In this document: in pieces, positions 1-6,170 of the stretch
Position numbering within the stretch: the stretch's first letter is position 1
How the letters are laid out: each line of letters begins with the position of its first letter
Source: Candidatus Merdenecus merdavium
GTDB lineage: Bacteria; Bacillota; Clostridia; Lachnospirales; Lachnospiraceae
Assembly (NCBI GenBank): GCA_018715425.1
Contig: DVLR01000169.1
Coordinates: 1-8,074 of the forward strand
Reading direction: 5' to 3'
DNA length: 8,074 nucleotides
Made by a program: the position numbers and the translations under genes
The notes under the pieces: generated by a model
Seen by the model: only the letters and a program-made list of their open reading frames with translations
What the model was told of the DNA's origin: nothing
Database searches by the model: none

Positions 1-352
1 CGCTAAATGTGGCGATATCATGAGAATTTATTTAGATATAGATGATAATAAAATCATTCAGGATGTTAAATTTAAGACGTTTGGATGTGGAGCAGCTGTT
101 GCAACAAGTAGTATGGCAACAGAACTCGTAAAAGGAAAAACAGTACAAGAAGCCTTAGAGGTAACGAATAAGGCTGTTATGGAAGCCCTCGATGGTCTAC
201 CAGCAGTAAAAGTACACTGTTCTTTATTAGCTGAAGAAGCAATACATGCTGCTTTGTGGGACTATGCAGAGAAACACAATTTGAAGATTGAAGGACTAGA
301 AAAACCAAAATCTGATATCCATGAGGACGAAGAAGAGGAAGAAGTATACTAG
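1..352 (+). CDS. nifU: Fe-S cluster assembly scaffold NifU/IscU-like, clostridial type (5' partial)
   Basis: This is the C-terminal ~116 residues of an IscU-type scaffold, a cytosolic protein on which Fe-S clusters are built from cysteine-desulfurase sulfur before transfer to apoproteins. The reading frame is open to the left edge; the first whole codon is at base 2. The visible part opens with A-K-C-G-D, so the methionine at base 20 is internal (a conserved position in the family) and the true start should lie about 90-110 bases outside the window. All three expected cluster-ligand cysteines are present: AKCGD (visible residue 3), GCGAA (29) and HCSLL (73), with the usual Asp two residues after the first. 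The protein ends in a strongly acidic tail (HEDEEEEEVY). There is no C-terminal Nfu domain, so this is the short IscU-like form rather than full-length nitrogen-fixation NifU. The stop lies 24 bases before mnmA, which implies cotranscription. Identity is secure; the name nifU follows clostridial usage. Confidence 0.95.
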   Translation, partial: AKCGDIMRIYLDIDDNKIIQDVKFKTFGCGAAVATSSMATELVKGKTVQEALEVTNKAVMEALDGLPAVKVHCSLLAEEAIHAALWDYAEKHNLKIEGLEKPKSDIHEDEEEEEVY

Positions 353-365
353 TCCGTGATATATC

Positions 366-371
366 AGGAGG
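366..371 (+). promoter_or_regulatory. Shine-Dalgarno site deciding the mnmA start
   Basis: A perfect AGGAGG lies five bases before ATG 377. It selects this codon over the upstream in-frame GTG at 356, which precedes the site. Confidence 0.9.
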
Positions 372-376
372 TTTTT

Positions 377-1480
377 ATGGAAAAAAAGAAAGTAGTGATA
401 GGCATGTCTGGAGGAGTTGACTCCTCTGTGGCTGCTCACCTATTAAAGGAACAAGGCTTTGATGTAATAGGTGTCACTATGCAGATATGGCAGGATGAAG
501 ACCGGGAAGTCCAAGAGGAAAATGGTGGTTGCTGCGGTCTTAGTGCAGTTGATGATGCAAGAAGAGTTGCTCACAAGCTTGATATCCCTTATTACGTTAT
601 GAATTTTAAATCAGAATTTAAAGATAAGGTCATCGATTATTTTGTAGACGAATATTTAGAAGGAAGAACTCCAAATCCTTGTATTGCATGTAATCGATAC
701 GTAAAATGGGAATCTCTTTTAAAGAGGAGCCTTGATATCGGAGCCGACTATATTGCTACGGGACACTATGCACAAGTAGTAAAATTACCAAATAATAGAT
801 TCACTCTAAAAAAATCTGTTACAGCTGCAAAGGATCAAACTTATGCATTATATAATCTAACTCAATATCAGCTTTCTCATACGCTGATGCCAGTGGGAGC
901 ATATCATAAAGATGAAATCAGAGAATTGGCAAAAGGTATCAATCTTAGAATTGCTAACAAACCAGATAGTCAGGAAATTTGTTTTATTCCAGATCATGAC
1001 TATGCATCTTTTATAGAGGAAAGTACGGATAAAAAAATTGAGGAAGGAAACTTTGTTGATAGCAAAGGGAACATTATTGGAAGACATAAAGGAATTACCC
1101 ACTATACCGTAGGTCAAAGAAAAGGCCTTGGTTTATCTATGGGACACCCTGTCTTTGTTCTTGAAATTCGCCCAGAAACCAATGAAGTGGTCATTGGAGA
1201 ATCAGAAGAAGTTTTTGCAAAAGGCCTATATGCCAATCAGTTAAACTTTATGTCTGTTGAAGATCTAGAAGGAGAAAAACAGGTGATTGCTAAAATACGT
1301 TACAATCATAATGGTTCTCCGTGTACAATTAAAAAGGTATCAAAAGACGAAGTTCTATGTATTTTTGAAGAGCCCCAAAGAGCTATTACACCAGGGCAAG
1401 CAGTGGTTTTCTATGATGGAGAATATGTCCTAGGTGGTGGAACTATAGTAAAAAGTACAAATTTAGTAGAAGTAGAGTAA
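377..1480 (+). CDS. mnmA: tRNA-specific 2-thiouridylase MnmA
   Basis: MnmA catalyses ATP-dependent 2-thiolation of the wobble uridine (U34) of tRNAs for Lys, Glu and Gln, using persulfide sulfur passed from a cysteine desulfurase. The 367-residue length is typical. The N-terminal PP-loop is SGGVDSS (residues 11-17), which adenylates U34. The catalytic cysteine pair region is NPCIACN, with Cys102 and Cys105, and the second catalytic cysteine is Cys202 in PDSQEICFI. ATGHYA (127-132) and VGQRKGLG (245-252) are further family signatures, followed by the C-terminal beta-barrel part. A GCCG motif (Cys52-Cys53) is also visible. I chose ATG 377 because AGGAGG at 366-371 sits five bases ahead; an in-frame GTG at 356 has no such site and would add seven residues unlike the family N-terminus. 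It lies 24 bases after nifU, consistent with a sulfur-transfer operon, and is followed by an intrinsic terminator. Confidence 0.97.
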   Translation: MEKKKVVIGMSGGVDSSVAAHLLKEQGFDVIGVTMQIWQDEDREVQEENGGCCGLSAVDDARRVAHKLDIPYYVMNFKSEFKDKVIDYFVDEYLEGRTPNPCIACNRYVKWESLLKRSLDIGADYIATGHYAQVVKLPNNRFTLKKSVTAAKDQTYALYNLTQYQLSHTLMPVGAYHKDEIRELAKGINLRIANKPDSQEICFIPDHDYASFIEESTDKKIEEGNFVDSKGNIIGRHKGITHYTVGQRKGLGLSMGHPVFVLEIRPETNEVVIGESEEVFAKGLYANQLNFMSVEDLEGEKQVIAKIRYNHNGSPCTIKKVSKDEVLCIFEEPQRAITPGQAVVFYDGEYVLGGGTIVKSTNLVEVE

Positions 1481-1487
1481 AGATGAT

Positions 1488-1515
1488 AAAAAAGAGCTGC
1501 TGGTAGCTCTTTTTT
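1488..1515 (+). terminator. Intrinsic terminator of the nifU-mnmA operon
   Basis: A perfect 11-bp inverted repeat pairs 1488-1498 (AAAAAAGAGCT) with 1505-1515 (AGCTCTTTTTT) around a six-base loop. The GAGCT/AGCTC core is followed by a T-run, the standard Rho-independent layout, eight bases after the mnmA stop. The A-run on the left arm means it could also act on the opposite strand, but no minus-strand gene faces it. Confidence 0.93.
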
Positions 1516-1558
1516 GTATGTCCATAGATTTCTAGTAAGAAGTGTTGCTATTGGACAC

Positions 1559-1588
1559 TTGCGCAAAAGAAACATGATAGGGTATACT
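1559..1588 (+). promoter_or_regulatory. Predicted malQ promoter
   Basis: The -10 candidate TATACT (1583-1588, one mismatch to TATAAT) lies 18 bases after a poor -35, TTGCGC (1559-1564). Transcription would start near 1595, about 30 bases before the start codon. Being directly downstream of a terminator, malQ needs its own promoter. The -35 lies inside an 8-bp palindrome, TTGCGCAA (1559-1566), a possible repressor site. This is a reading by eye only. Confidence 0.5.
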
Positions 1589-1626
1589 GTTTATGATTAC
1601 CTTGTAAGATGATCAGGAAGGAAAGT

Positions 1627-3096
1627 ATGATTATGAGAAAAGCGGGATTATTAATGCCTGTGGCATCGTTACCATCCAATTATGGGATTGGAGATTTTGG
1701 AAAAGGATGTTATGAGTTTATTGACTTTATGAAGGAATGTGGAATAGGGATTTGGCAGATTCTACCCTTAAATCCTCTAGGGTACGGAAATTCTCCTTAT
1801 CAACCCTATTCGTCTTATGCTGGAGATGAATTATATATTGATCTTGATACCCTATATCAGGAGGGGCTGTTAAAAAAGAGGCCACAACCCTTGGGAAAAG
1901 ACAATAAGAGGATAGACTATGAACGTGTAAGGATCTATAAAGGCAGTCAGCTTAAAAAGGCTTATAAAAACTTTGTAAAGACGGAAGAATACGAGATGTT
2001 TATAAAAGAAGAATGGGTCTATCACTATGCAGTATTCCTAACTTTAAAAAAACAAAATCATTTCATTTGCTGGAATTTATGGCTTGAGGATCAAAGAAAA
2101 TGGATCAAAGATAAGAACTTTGATGTTTCTATTTATCAAGATGAAATCAACTATGAAATGTTTATTCAATATATGTTTTTTAAACAATGGAAACAGGTAA
2201 AAGATTATGCAGGTAAAATGGGGATCGAAATTATGGGAGATATTCCTTTTTATGTAGGATTGGATTCCTTAGATGTTTGGATGAATCAAGAAGACTTTTT
2301 ATTAGATGAAAAAGGATCACCGAAATTTATTGCAGGAGTGCCACCAGACTACTTTAGTGAAACGGGGCAAAGATGGGGGAACCCTGTATATAACTGGGAG
2401 CATTTAAAAGAAACAGGATATAAATTTTGGCTTGACCGCATTGCTTATAATGCTAAATTATTTGATATTATCCGTATTGATCACTTTAGAGCCTTTGATA
2501 CTTATTGGAAAATCCCTGCATCTTGTGAAACTGCCATTGATGGAGTGTGGATAGAGGCACCAGGATATGAATTCTTTGATACTTTATTGAAAACTTACCC
2601 AGATCTTCGAATTGTTGCAGAAGATTTAGGGGATATGAGACCAGAGGTTTATGATTTACGAGATTACTATAAGTTTCCTGGTATGAAAATTATTCAATTT
2701 ACTTTTGATCCTTTAGAGAAGAATCATTCTTTTAAAGACCGTAAAAATATGATCGTTTATACTGGAACACATGATAACGAAACAATGATGGGATGGCTGA
2801 CTAGTCAACCAGTGGAGATACAGAAAGCAGCAGAAGAAACATTATATAAATTAGGATATGAATCTGGAGATATCCTATGGGATTTTGTTCAATACACCTT
2901 AGATAATATTGCTGAAACTGCTATTTTACCAGTTCAAGATATTTTGGGATTAGGAAATGAGGGCAGGCTTAATGTACCTGGAACTCTTGGAACGCCTAAT
3001 TGGGAATGGCGCTTAACAAGTATGGACGAATTAAGAAGGAAGCAGGGAATGTTAAAAAAAGCATTGGAAAAGAGTCATAGAATAAAAGTTTCTTAG
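1627..3096 (+). CDS. malQ: 4-alpha-glucanotransferase (amylomaltase, GH77)
   Basis: MalQ transfers alpha-1,4-glucan segments between maltodextrins, releasing glucose and longer chains for phosphorylase; it acts in the cytosol. The 489-residue protein is typical for the compact bacterial GH77 form. Family signatures appear in order: ASLPSNYGIGD near the N-terminus, GNSPYQPYSS, DIPFYV, the substrate-loop block PPDYFSETGQRWGNP, RIDHFRAFD with the nucleophile Asp285, AEDLG with acid/base Glu332, and THDNET with Asp383 as the third catalytic carboxylate. The C-terminal block ILGLGNEGRLNVPGTLGTPN completes the barrel. For the start, AGGAAGGA (1615-1622) suits ATG 1627 (four-base gap) or ATG 1633 (ten-base gap, MRKAGLL); ATG 1609 lies upstream of this site and is unlikely. 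It stands alone between a terminator and the flippase, with no glycogen or maltose operon partners in view, so induction by maltodextrin is only inferred. Confidence 0.96.
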   Translation: MIMRKAGLLMPVASLPSNYGIGDFGKGCYEFIDFMKECGIGIWQILPLNPLGYGNSPYQPYSSYAGDELYIDLDTLYQEGLLKKRPQPLGKDNKRIDYERVRIYKGSQLKKAYKNFVKTEEYEMFIKEEWVYHYAVFLTLKKQNHFICWNLWLEDQRKWIKDKNFDVSIYQDEINYEMFIQYMFFKQWKQVKDYAGKMGIEIMGDIPFYVGLDSLDVWMNQEDFLLDEKGSPKFIAGVPPDYFSETGQRWGNPVYNWEHLKETGYKFWLDRIAYNAKLFDIIRIDHFRAFDTYWKIPASCETAIDGVWIEAPGYEFFDTLLKTYPDLRIVAEDLGDMRPEVYDLRDYYKFPGMKIIQFTFDPLEKNHSFKDRKNMIVYTGTHDNETMMGWLTSQPVEIQKAAEETLYKLGYESGDILWDFVQYTLDNIAETAILPVQDILGLGNEGRLNVPGTLGTPNWEWRLTSMDELRRKQGMLKKALEKSHRIKVS

Positions 3097-3152
3097 GGGG
3101 AACGTGCTTCTGGTTTCGACAACATCTGTATACCTTAAAAACCAAAAATAGA

Positions 3153-3181
3153 TTGTATTCTCTGTCATTACATATTATACT
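3153..3181 (+). promoter_or_regulatory. Predicted promoter of the flippase gene
   Basis: TTGTAT (3153-3158, four of six) and TATACT (3176-3181, five of six) are separated by exactly 17 bases. Transcription would start near 3188, giving an ~80-base leader that contains the hairpin at 3209-3245. No clear intrinsic terminator follows malQ, so read-through from malQ is also possible. Confidence 0.5.
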
Positions 3182-3208
3182 AGTCCTATTGACGAAATTA
3201 TAGAAAGG

Positions 3209-3245
3209 ATTGGGATGCCCAATGCTTGATCTTGAGCATCCTAAT
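3209..3245 (+). promoter_or_regulatory. Leader hairpin upstream of the flippase gene
   Basis: Bases 3209-3218 (ATTGGGATGC) pair with 3236-3245 (GCATCCTAAT) to give ten pairs, one of them G-U, around a 17-base loop. No T-run follows, so it is not a standard terminator. The loop holds a competing smaller stem (ATGCT at 3222-3226 with AGCAT at 3235-3239). It sits between the predicted transcription start and the start codon at 3268. Function unknown; it could be the decayed end of malQ transcription, an RNA-stability element or a protein-binding site. Confidence 0.4.
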
Positions 3246-3267
3246 TAAAGAAAGTATAGGTATCATC

Positions 3268-4905
3268 ATGAAAAACAAAAAAAAGCAGACGAATTTCGTG
3301 CAGCAGGCTGGTATTTTGGCGGCTGCTGGAATCATTTGTAGAATCATAGGGCTTTTATACAGAAGCCCTCTTGCTAATATTATTAAAGATGAAGGAAACG
3401 GATATTATGGACCTGCTTATAATGTCTATGCAATTTTACTTATGATTTCTTCCTACAGTATACCAACAGCTGTATCAAAAGTTATGGCTCAAAAATTGGC
3501 TCTAAAAGAGTATCGAAATGCTCATAAGATTTTTGTTGGATCCAATGTTTTTGTTATTATACTTTGTGCTATTACAAGCCTTCTGGCCTTTTTTGGAGCA
3601 GATTATTTAGGTGGTCTGAATAGTCAGCAAGCAGAGGTACTAAAACTCTTTGCTCCTACTATTTTTTTGTCAGGGCTTCTTGGAACTTTAAGGGGATATT
3701 TTCAAGCCTATGGATCCATGGTTCAAACTAGTATTTCTCAGATATTAGAACAAATAGCAAATGCAGCTGCCAGTCTTTCCCTTGCCTACATATTTGTTCA
3801 AAGTGCAGCAGGAACGGATTCCACAGAGCAAGCTTTAAGAGGTGCTAAGGGAAGTGCAATAGGAACTGGGCTGGGAGTATTGATTGCTCTTTTGTTTATG
3901 GTTTGGGTATATGCTCTTAACCGAAAAGGAATGCAAAGAAGAATGAAAAGGGATATTTATTCTAGAGAAATTAGTTATCCTGATATTTTCAAGCTTATTT
4001 TACTTATGGCAGCTCCAATTATTTTAAGCGCTTTTATTTATAATATCAATACGACTTTAAATCAGAGTATTTATTCCAATATCATGCATAAGGTGCATAA
4101 GTTAGATAGTAAACAAATCAGTACTTTTTATGGAATCTTTGTGGGAAAACCGGTTGTATTAGTGAGTATCCCTCTTGCTATTGCTTCATCCATTGCAACG
4201 GCAGTCATTCCAAGTATCTCTGGGGCATACGAAATGAATGATATAGCATTAACAGGGAGGAACATGGATAAAGCTTTAAAAACAACGATGTTGGTAGGAA
4301 TACCAGCAGGAGTAGGGCTTTTTGTTTTGGCAAAACCAATTACACAGCTTTTATTTCCACAGCCGGAATCCTTGGATTTGGCATCTAGTTTATTAAGAGT
4401 TTTAAGTATTTCCGTTTTTTTCTATTCTCTATCTACAATTACCAACTCCATTTTACAAGGAATAGGAAAAGCTAAAGCCACCGTGGTAAATGCCACAGCA
4501 GCTTTGATCATTCAAAGTGTATTTTTAATGTTAATTCTAAGATTTACCTCTGTCAACCTATATGGACTGGCACTTGCGAATATCGTTTATTCTGGCACTG
4601 TTTGTATTTTAAATCAAGTCGTAATGAAAAAAACATTATCCTTTAAACAGGACCTGATTAACACTTATGTAAAACCAGCTATTGCTGCTTTACTAATGGG
4701 AATTGTGGCCTTTGGTACTTATCAATTGGTATATTTCTTGATAAAATCAAATGTAATTTCACTTATGATTAGTATCTGTTTTGCCGTTGCAGTATATTTC
4801 GTAGCAGTTATGGTATCGGGGATATTTACAGTAGAGGAAATTAAGAGGTTGCCTAAAGGCGAATTGATTTTACAGATTGCCCATAGATTACATTTATTAA
4901 GATAA
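3268..4905 (+). CDS. MOP-superfamily lipid flippase, MurJ/SpoVB (YtgP) type polysaccharide biosynthesis protein
   Basis: This 545-residue integral membrane protein belongs to the polysaccharide-transporter branch of the MOP (MATE-like) superfamily. Firmicute relatives flip lipid-linked cell-wall precursors (YtgP/MurJ) or act in spore cortex formation (SpoVB). After a short basic N-terminus (KNKKK), the first helix carries the family pattern CRIIGLLYR with Arg25 and Arg32. It is followed by NGYYGPAYNVY (44-54) and SSYSIPTAVSK (61-71), both typical of the family. Many further hydrophobic stretches, separated by short charged loops, fit the usual ~14 helices. The end is a short cytosolic tail (HRLHLLR). 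I chose ATG 3268, with a weak AGG at 3258-3260 seven bases ahead; a TTG at 3226 would extend the frame but begins inside the leader hairpin and adds atypical sequence. Sequence reading cannot separate a MurJ role (essential lipid II flippase) from a SpoVB or teichoic/capsule role, so no symbol is given. Confidence 0.88.
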   Translation: MKNKKKQTNFVQQAGILAAAGIICRIIGLLYRSPLANIIKDEGNGYYGPAYNVYAILLMISSYSIPTAVSKVMAQKLALKEYRNAHKIFVGSNVFVIILCAITSLLAFFGADYLGGLNSQQAEVLKLFAPTIFLSGLLGTLRGYFQAYGSMVQTSISQILEQIANAAASLSLAYIFVQSAAGTDSTEQALRGAKGSAIGTGLGVLIALLFMVWVYALNRKGMQRRMKRDIYSREISYPDIFKLILLMAAPIILSAFIYNINTTLNQSIYSNIMHKVHKLDSKQISTFYGIFVGKPVVLVSIPLAIASSIATAVIPSISGAYEMNDIALTGRNMDKALKTTMLVGIPAGVGLFVLAKPITQLLFPQPESLDLASSLLRVLSISVFFYSLSTITNSILQGIGKAKATVVNATAALIIQSVFLMLILRFTSVNLYGLALANIVYSGTVCILNQVVMKKTLSFKQDLINTYVKPAIAALLMGIVAFGTYQLVYFLIKSNVISLMISICFAVAVYFVAVMVSGIFTVEEIKRLPKGELILQIAHRLHLLR

Positions 4906-4927
4906 GTTGTTATTTTCAAAGATAAAC

Positions 4928-4968
4928 AAAAATCCATCCAACAAGAATCTGTGATTGGATGGATTTTT
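4928..4968 (+). terminator. Bidirectional intrinsic terminator between convergent genes
   Basis: A perfect 14-bp inverted repeat pairs 4928-4941 (AAAAATCCATCCAA) with 4955-4968 (TTGGATGGATTTTT) around a 13-base loop. T-runs follow on both strands: plus strand to 4970, minus strand TTTTTGTTT. It lies 22 bases after the flippase stop and 11 bases after the PHP gene stop, so it should end both transcripts. Confidence 0.95.
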
Positions 4969-4979
4969 TTGCTGAAAAA

Positions 4980-5780
4980 TTAAAGCTTAATGAATTCTGG
5001 TTCTCTTTTGCGAAATATAGTATAATAGGAAAAACCGCAGGACTTAAGGAGTGCATGGATACCATGAAATTCATAAGCTAAATACTCTGGTGCATGGGCA
5101 TCAGAACCGATGGTAATGATTTCGCCACCTAATTCCTTGTAGCGCTTTAAAATATCAGGATGTGGATTTGGAGCAGCTAATCCATATTTTAGACCAGCTG
5201 TATTGACTTCTAATCCATTGCCATTTTCAATGATCGTCTTCAAAATGGCATCAATGACATCTGCATATTTTTTATACGTATAATGTTTATCTTTCGTTGG
5301 ACCTAAGCGAAGGACATAATCTAGGTGTCCCAGAGAATCAAAATCTTTAAATATACGTATATTATCTAGAGTCATTTCGAAGTATCTTAAATAAGATGCA
5401 GCTTCTGTTCGACCTGCAAAATAATCTTTATCATAAGGATCTTGTCCATCGACGATATGAGTGGAGCCAATGACAAAATCAAAAGGATATTCCCTTAGAT
5501 AAATACTGTTTTTTTCTGCTAGATGAGGTTGCATGCCTATTTCGATACCAAATAGTATTTCAATACGATCTTTATAGATCTCTTTATATTCCAATAGTTT
5601 GTGGTAATAAGCTTCGGTATTCACTTCGAAATTATATTCAGAAGTTGGCCAATCAAAATCCATATGTTCGGTAAAGCATATGGTCTTTAATTTTAATTCT
5701 ATCCCTCTTTTAATCATGTCTTCCATAGGTGTATCAGAGTCACCAGAAAAACTAGAGTGTAAATGGTAATCAGTATACAT
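4980..5780 (-). CDS. PHP-domain phosphoesterase, HisJ histidinol-phosphatase family
   Basis: This 266-residue, single-domain cytosolic protein has the polymerase-and-histidinol-phosphatase (PHP) metal-dependent fold. Metal-binding motifs are all present in order: DYHLHSSFSGD (His6, His8, Asp14), FTEHMD (Glu38, His39), FGIEIG (Glu80), GSTHIVDG (His108), GHLDYV (His152), LEVNTAG (Glu191) and GSDAH (Asp227, His229). The trinuclear-metal site therefore looks intact and active. The closest characterised family is HisJ/HisK-type histidinol-phosphatase, which dephosphorylates L-histidinol phosphate in histidine biosynthesis. No other his gene is visible, and family members in Clostridia are often multiple, so the substrate here is unproven. 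ATG at 5780-5778 is preceded by AAAGGA (complement of 5789-5794) with an eight-base gap. It converges on the flippase gene and shares its terminator; the promoter lies in the 5781-6170 gap. Confidence 0.9.
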   Translation of the reverse strand: MYTDYHLHSSFSGDSDTPMEDMIKRGIELKLKTICFTEHMDFDWPTSEYNFEVNTEAYYHKLLEYKEIYKDRIEILFGIEIGMQPHLAEKNSIYLREYPFDFVIGSTHIVDGQDPYDKDYFAGRTEAASYLRYFEMTLDNIRIFKDFDSLGHLDYVLRLGPTKDKHYTYKKYADVIDAILKTIIENGNGLEVNTAGLKYGLAAPNPHPDILKRYKELGGEIITIGSDAHAPEYLAYEFHGIHALLKSCGFSYYTIFRKREPEFIKL

Positions 5781-5854
5781 AATACAAATCCTTTCCTGTA
5801 TATTTCAGTAGATTTAGGATGAAAAGTGATATTCATTTCCTATAAATTAAAAAT

Positions 5855-5863
5855 ATTATATCA
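5855..5863 (-). promoter_or_regulatory. Extended -10 promoter of the PHP gene
   Basis: On the minus strand the sequence reads TGATATAAT, a perfect TGnTATAAT extended -10 motif. No good -35 lies 16-18 bases upstream, which extended -10 promoters tolerate. Transcription would start near 5848, giving a leader of about 68 bases before the start codon at 5780. Confidence 0.6.
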
Positions 5864-5952
5864 CATATTTGAAATAATGATAGAGATTGAACGAGGAAGT
5901 GAGAAAATTTCATTCTTTATATAAAAAGATACTAATAGAAAGAGGATATTTT

Positions 5953-6003
5953 ATGAATAAATGGAAAAATCAAACAATAGATAAGGAGGAAAACAAGAAA
6001 TAA
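5953..6003 (+). CDS. Possible 16-residue ORF, perhaps the remnant of a small membrane-protein gene
   Basis: ATG 5953 opens a 16-codon frame (MNKWKNQTIDKEENKK) ending in TAA at 6001. AGAGG at 5941-5945 sits seven bases ahead, a good ribosome binding site. The peptide is basic and hydrophilic. After two in-frame stops (6001 and 6007) the same frame continues with a short hydrophobic run, KLTIFLLLVQFFMFL, ending at TGA 6055. A lysine-rich start followed by a hydrophobic segment is how many signal-anchored proteins begin, so this may be a decayed gene start. A chance ORF in AT-rich DNA is at least as likely. No promoter was convincing. Confidence 0.2.
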   Translation: MNKWKNQTIDKEENKK

Positions 6004-6065
6004 TATTAAAAATTAACAATATTTTTATTATTAGTACAATTTTTCATGTTTCTTTGATTTTTGAC

Positions 6066-6094
6066 TTGAATTTTAAGATTAAATTATGTAGAAT
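6066..6094 (+). promoter_or_regulatory. Predicted gap promoter
   Basis: TTGAAT (6066-6071, four of six) and TAGAAT (6089-6094, five of six) are 17 bases apart. An overlapping alternative -35, TTGACT (6061-6066), is a better hexamer but leaves 22 bases to the same -10. Transcription would start near 6101 and give a ~70-base leader. The AT-rich sequence upstream (6001-6060) could serve as an UP element, fitting strong expression of a glycolytic gene. Confidence 0.5.
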
Positions 6095-6135
6095 AACAGG
6101 TAGGTTGATGTTTCTTTAACAATCTTAATAGAACA

Positions 6136-6157
6136 TAAAGTTCATAATCTAACTTTA
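6136..6157 (+). promoter_or_regulatory. Small hairpin touching the gap Shine-Dalgarno site
   Basis: TAAAGTT (6136-6142) pairs with AACTTTA (6151-6157) across an eight-base loop. The last paired base is the first A of the AGGAGG ribosome binding site (6157-6162), which itself lies eight bases before ATG 6171. The stem is short and AT-rich, so it is probably marginally stable; it may influence translation or mRNA decay. Confidence 0.35.
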
Positions 6158-6170
6158 GGAGGAATTAAAC

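Larger units (their letters stand above)
5781..6170. other. Divergent intergenic region between the PHP gene and gap
   Basis: This 390-base, very AT-rich stretch separates two outward-facing genes. It holds, from left: the PHP gene's ribosome binding site, the minus-strand extended -10 (5855-5863), a possible decayed small ORF (5953-6054) with a good ribosome binding site, the predicted gap promoter (6066-6094), and the gap leader with a hairpin beside the Shine-Dalgarno site. I see no tRNA, no conserved riboswitch core and no cggR-like regulator gene, although cggR often precedes gap in Bacillales. Confidence 0.7.

Noticed and set aside
20..352. Methionine at base 20 as the start of nifU
   Set aside because: The frame continues upstream to the window edge with the conserved AKCGD cysteine motif, so this methionine is internal and the gene is 5'-truncated by the window.
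857..1117. Minus-strand open frame of 86 codons within mnmA
   Set aside because: It lies wholly inside a well-supported gene on the other strand, has no recognisable motif or ribosome binding site, and is a frame shadow.
3226..3267. TTG start at 3226 for the flippase
   Set aside because: It lies inside the leader hairpin, lacks a ribosome binding site, and adds 14 residues ahead of a typical basic N-terminus starting at ATG 3268.
4722..4937. Minus-strand open frame of 71 codons overlapping the flippase 3' end
   Set aside because: It overlaps conserved flippase sequence and starts within the bidirectional terminator stem; no family resemblance.
6002..6023. AATATT inverted repeat (6002-6007 with 6018-6023) as a terminator
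   Set aside because: The stem is six A-U pairs only and the following T-run is broken; such repeats are expected by chance in DNA this AT-rich.
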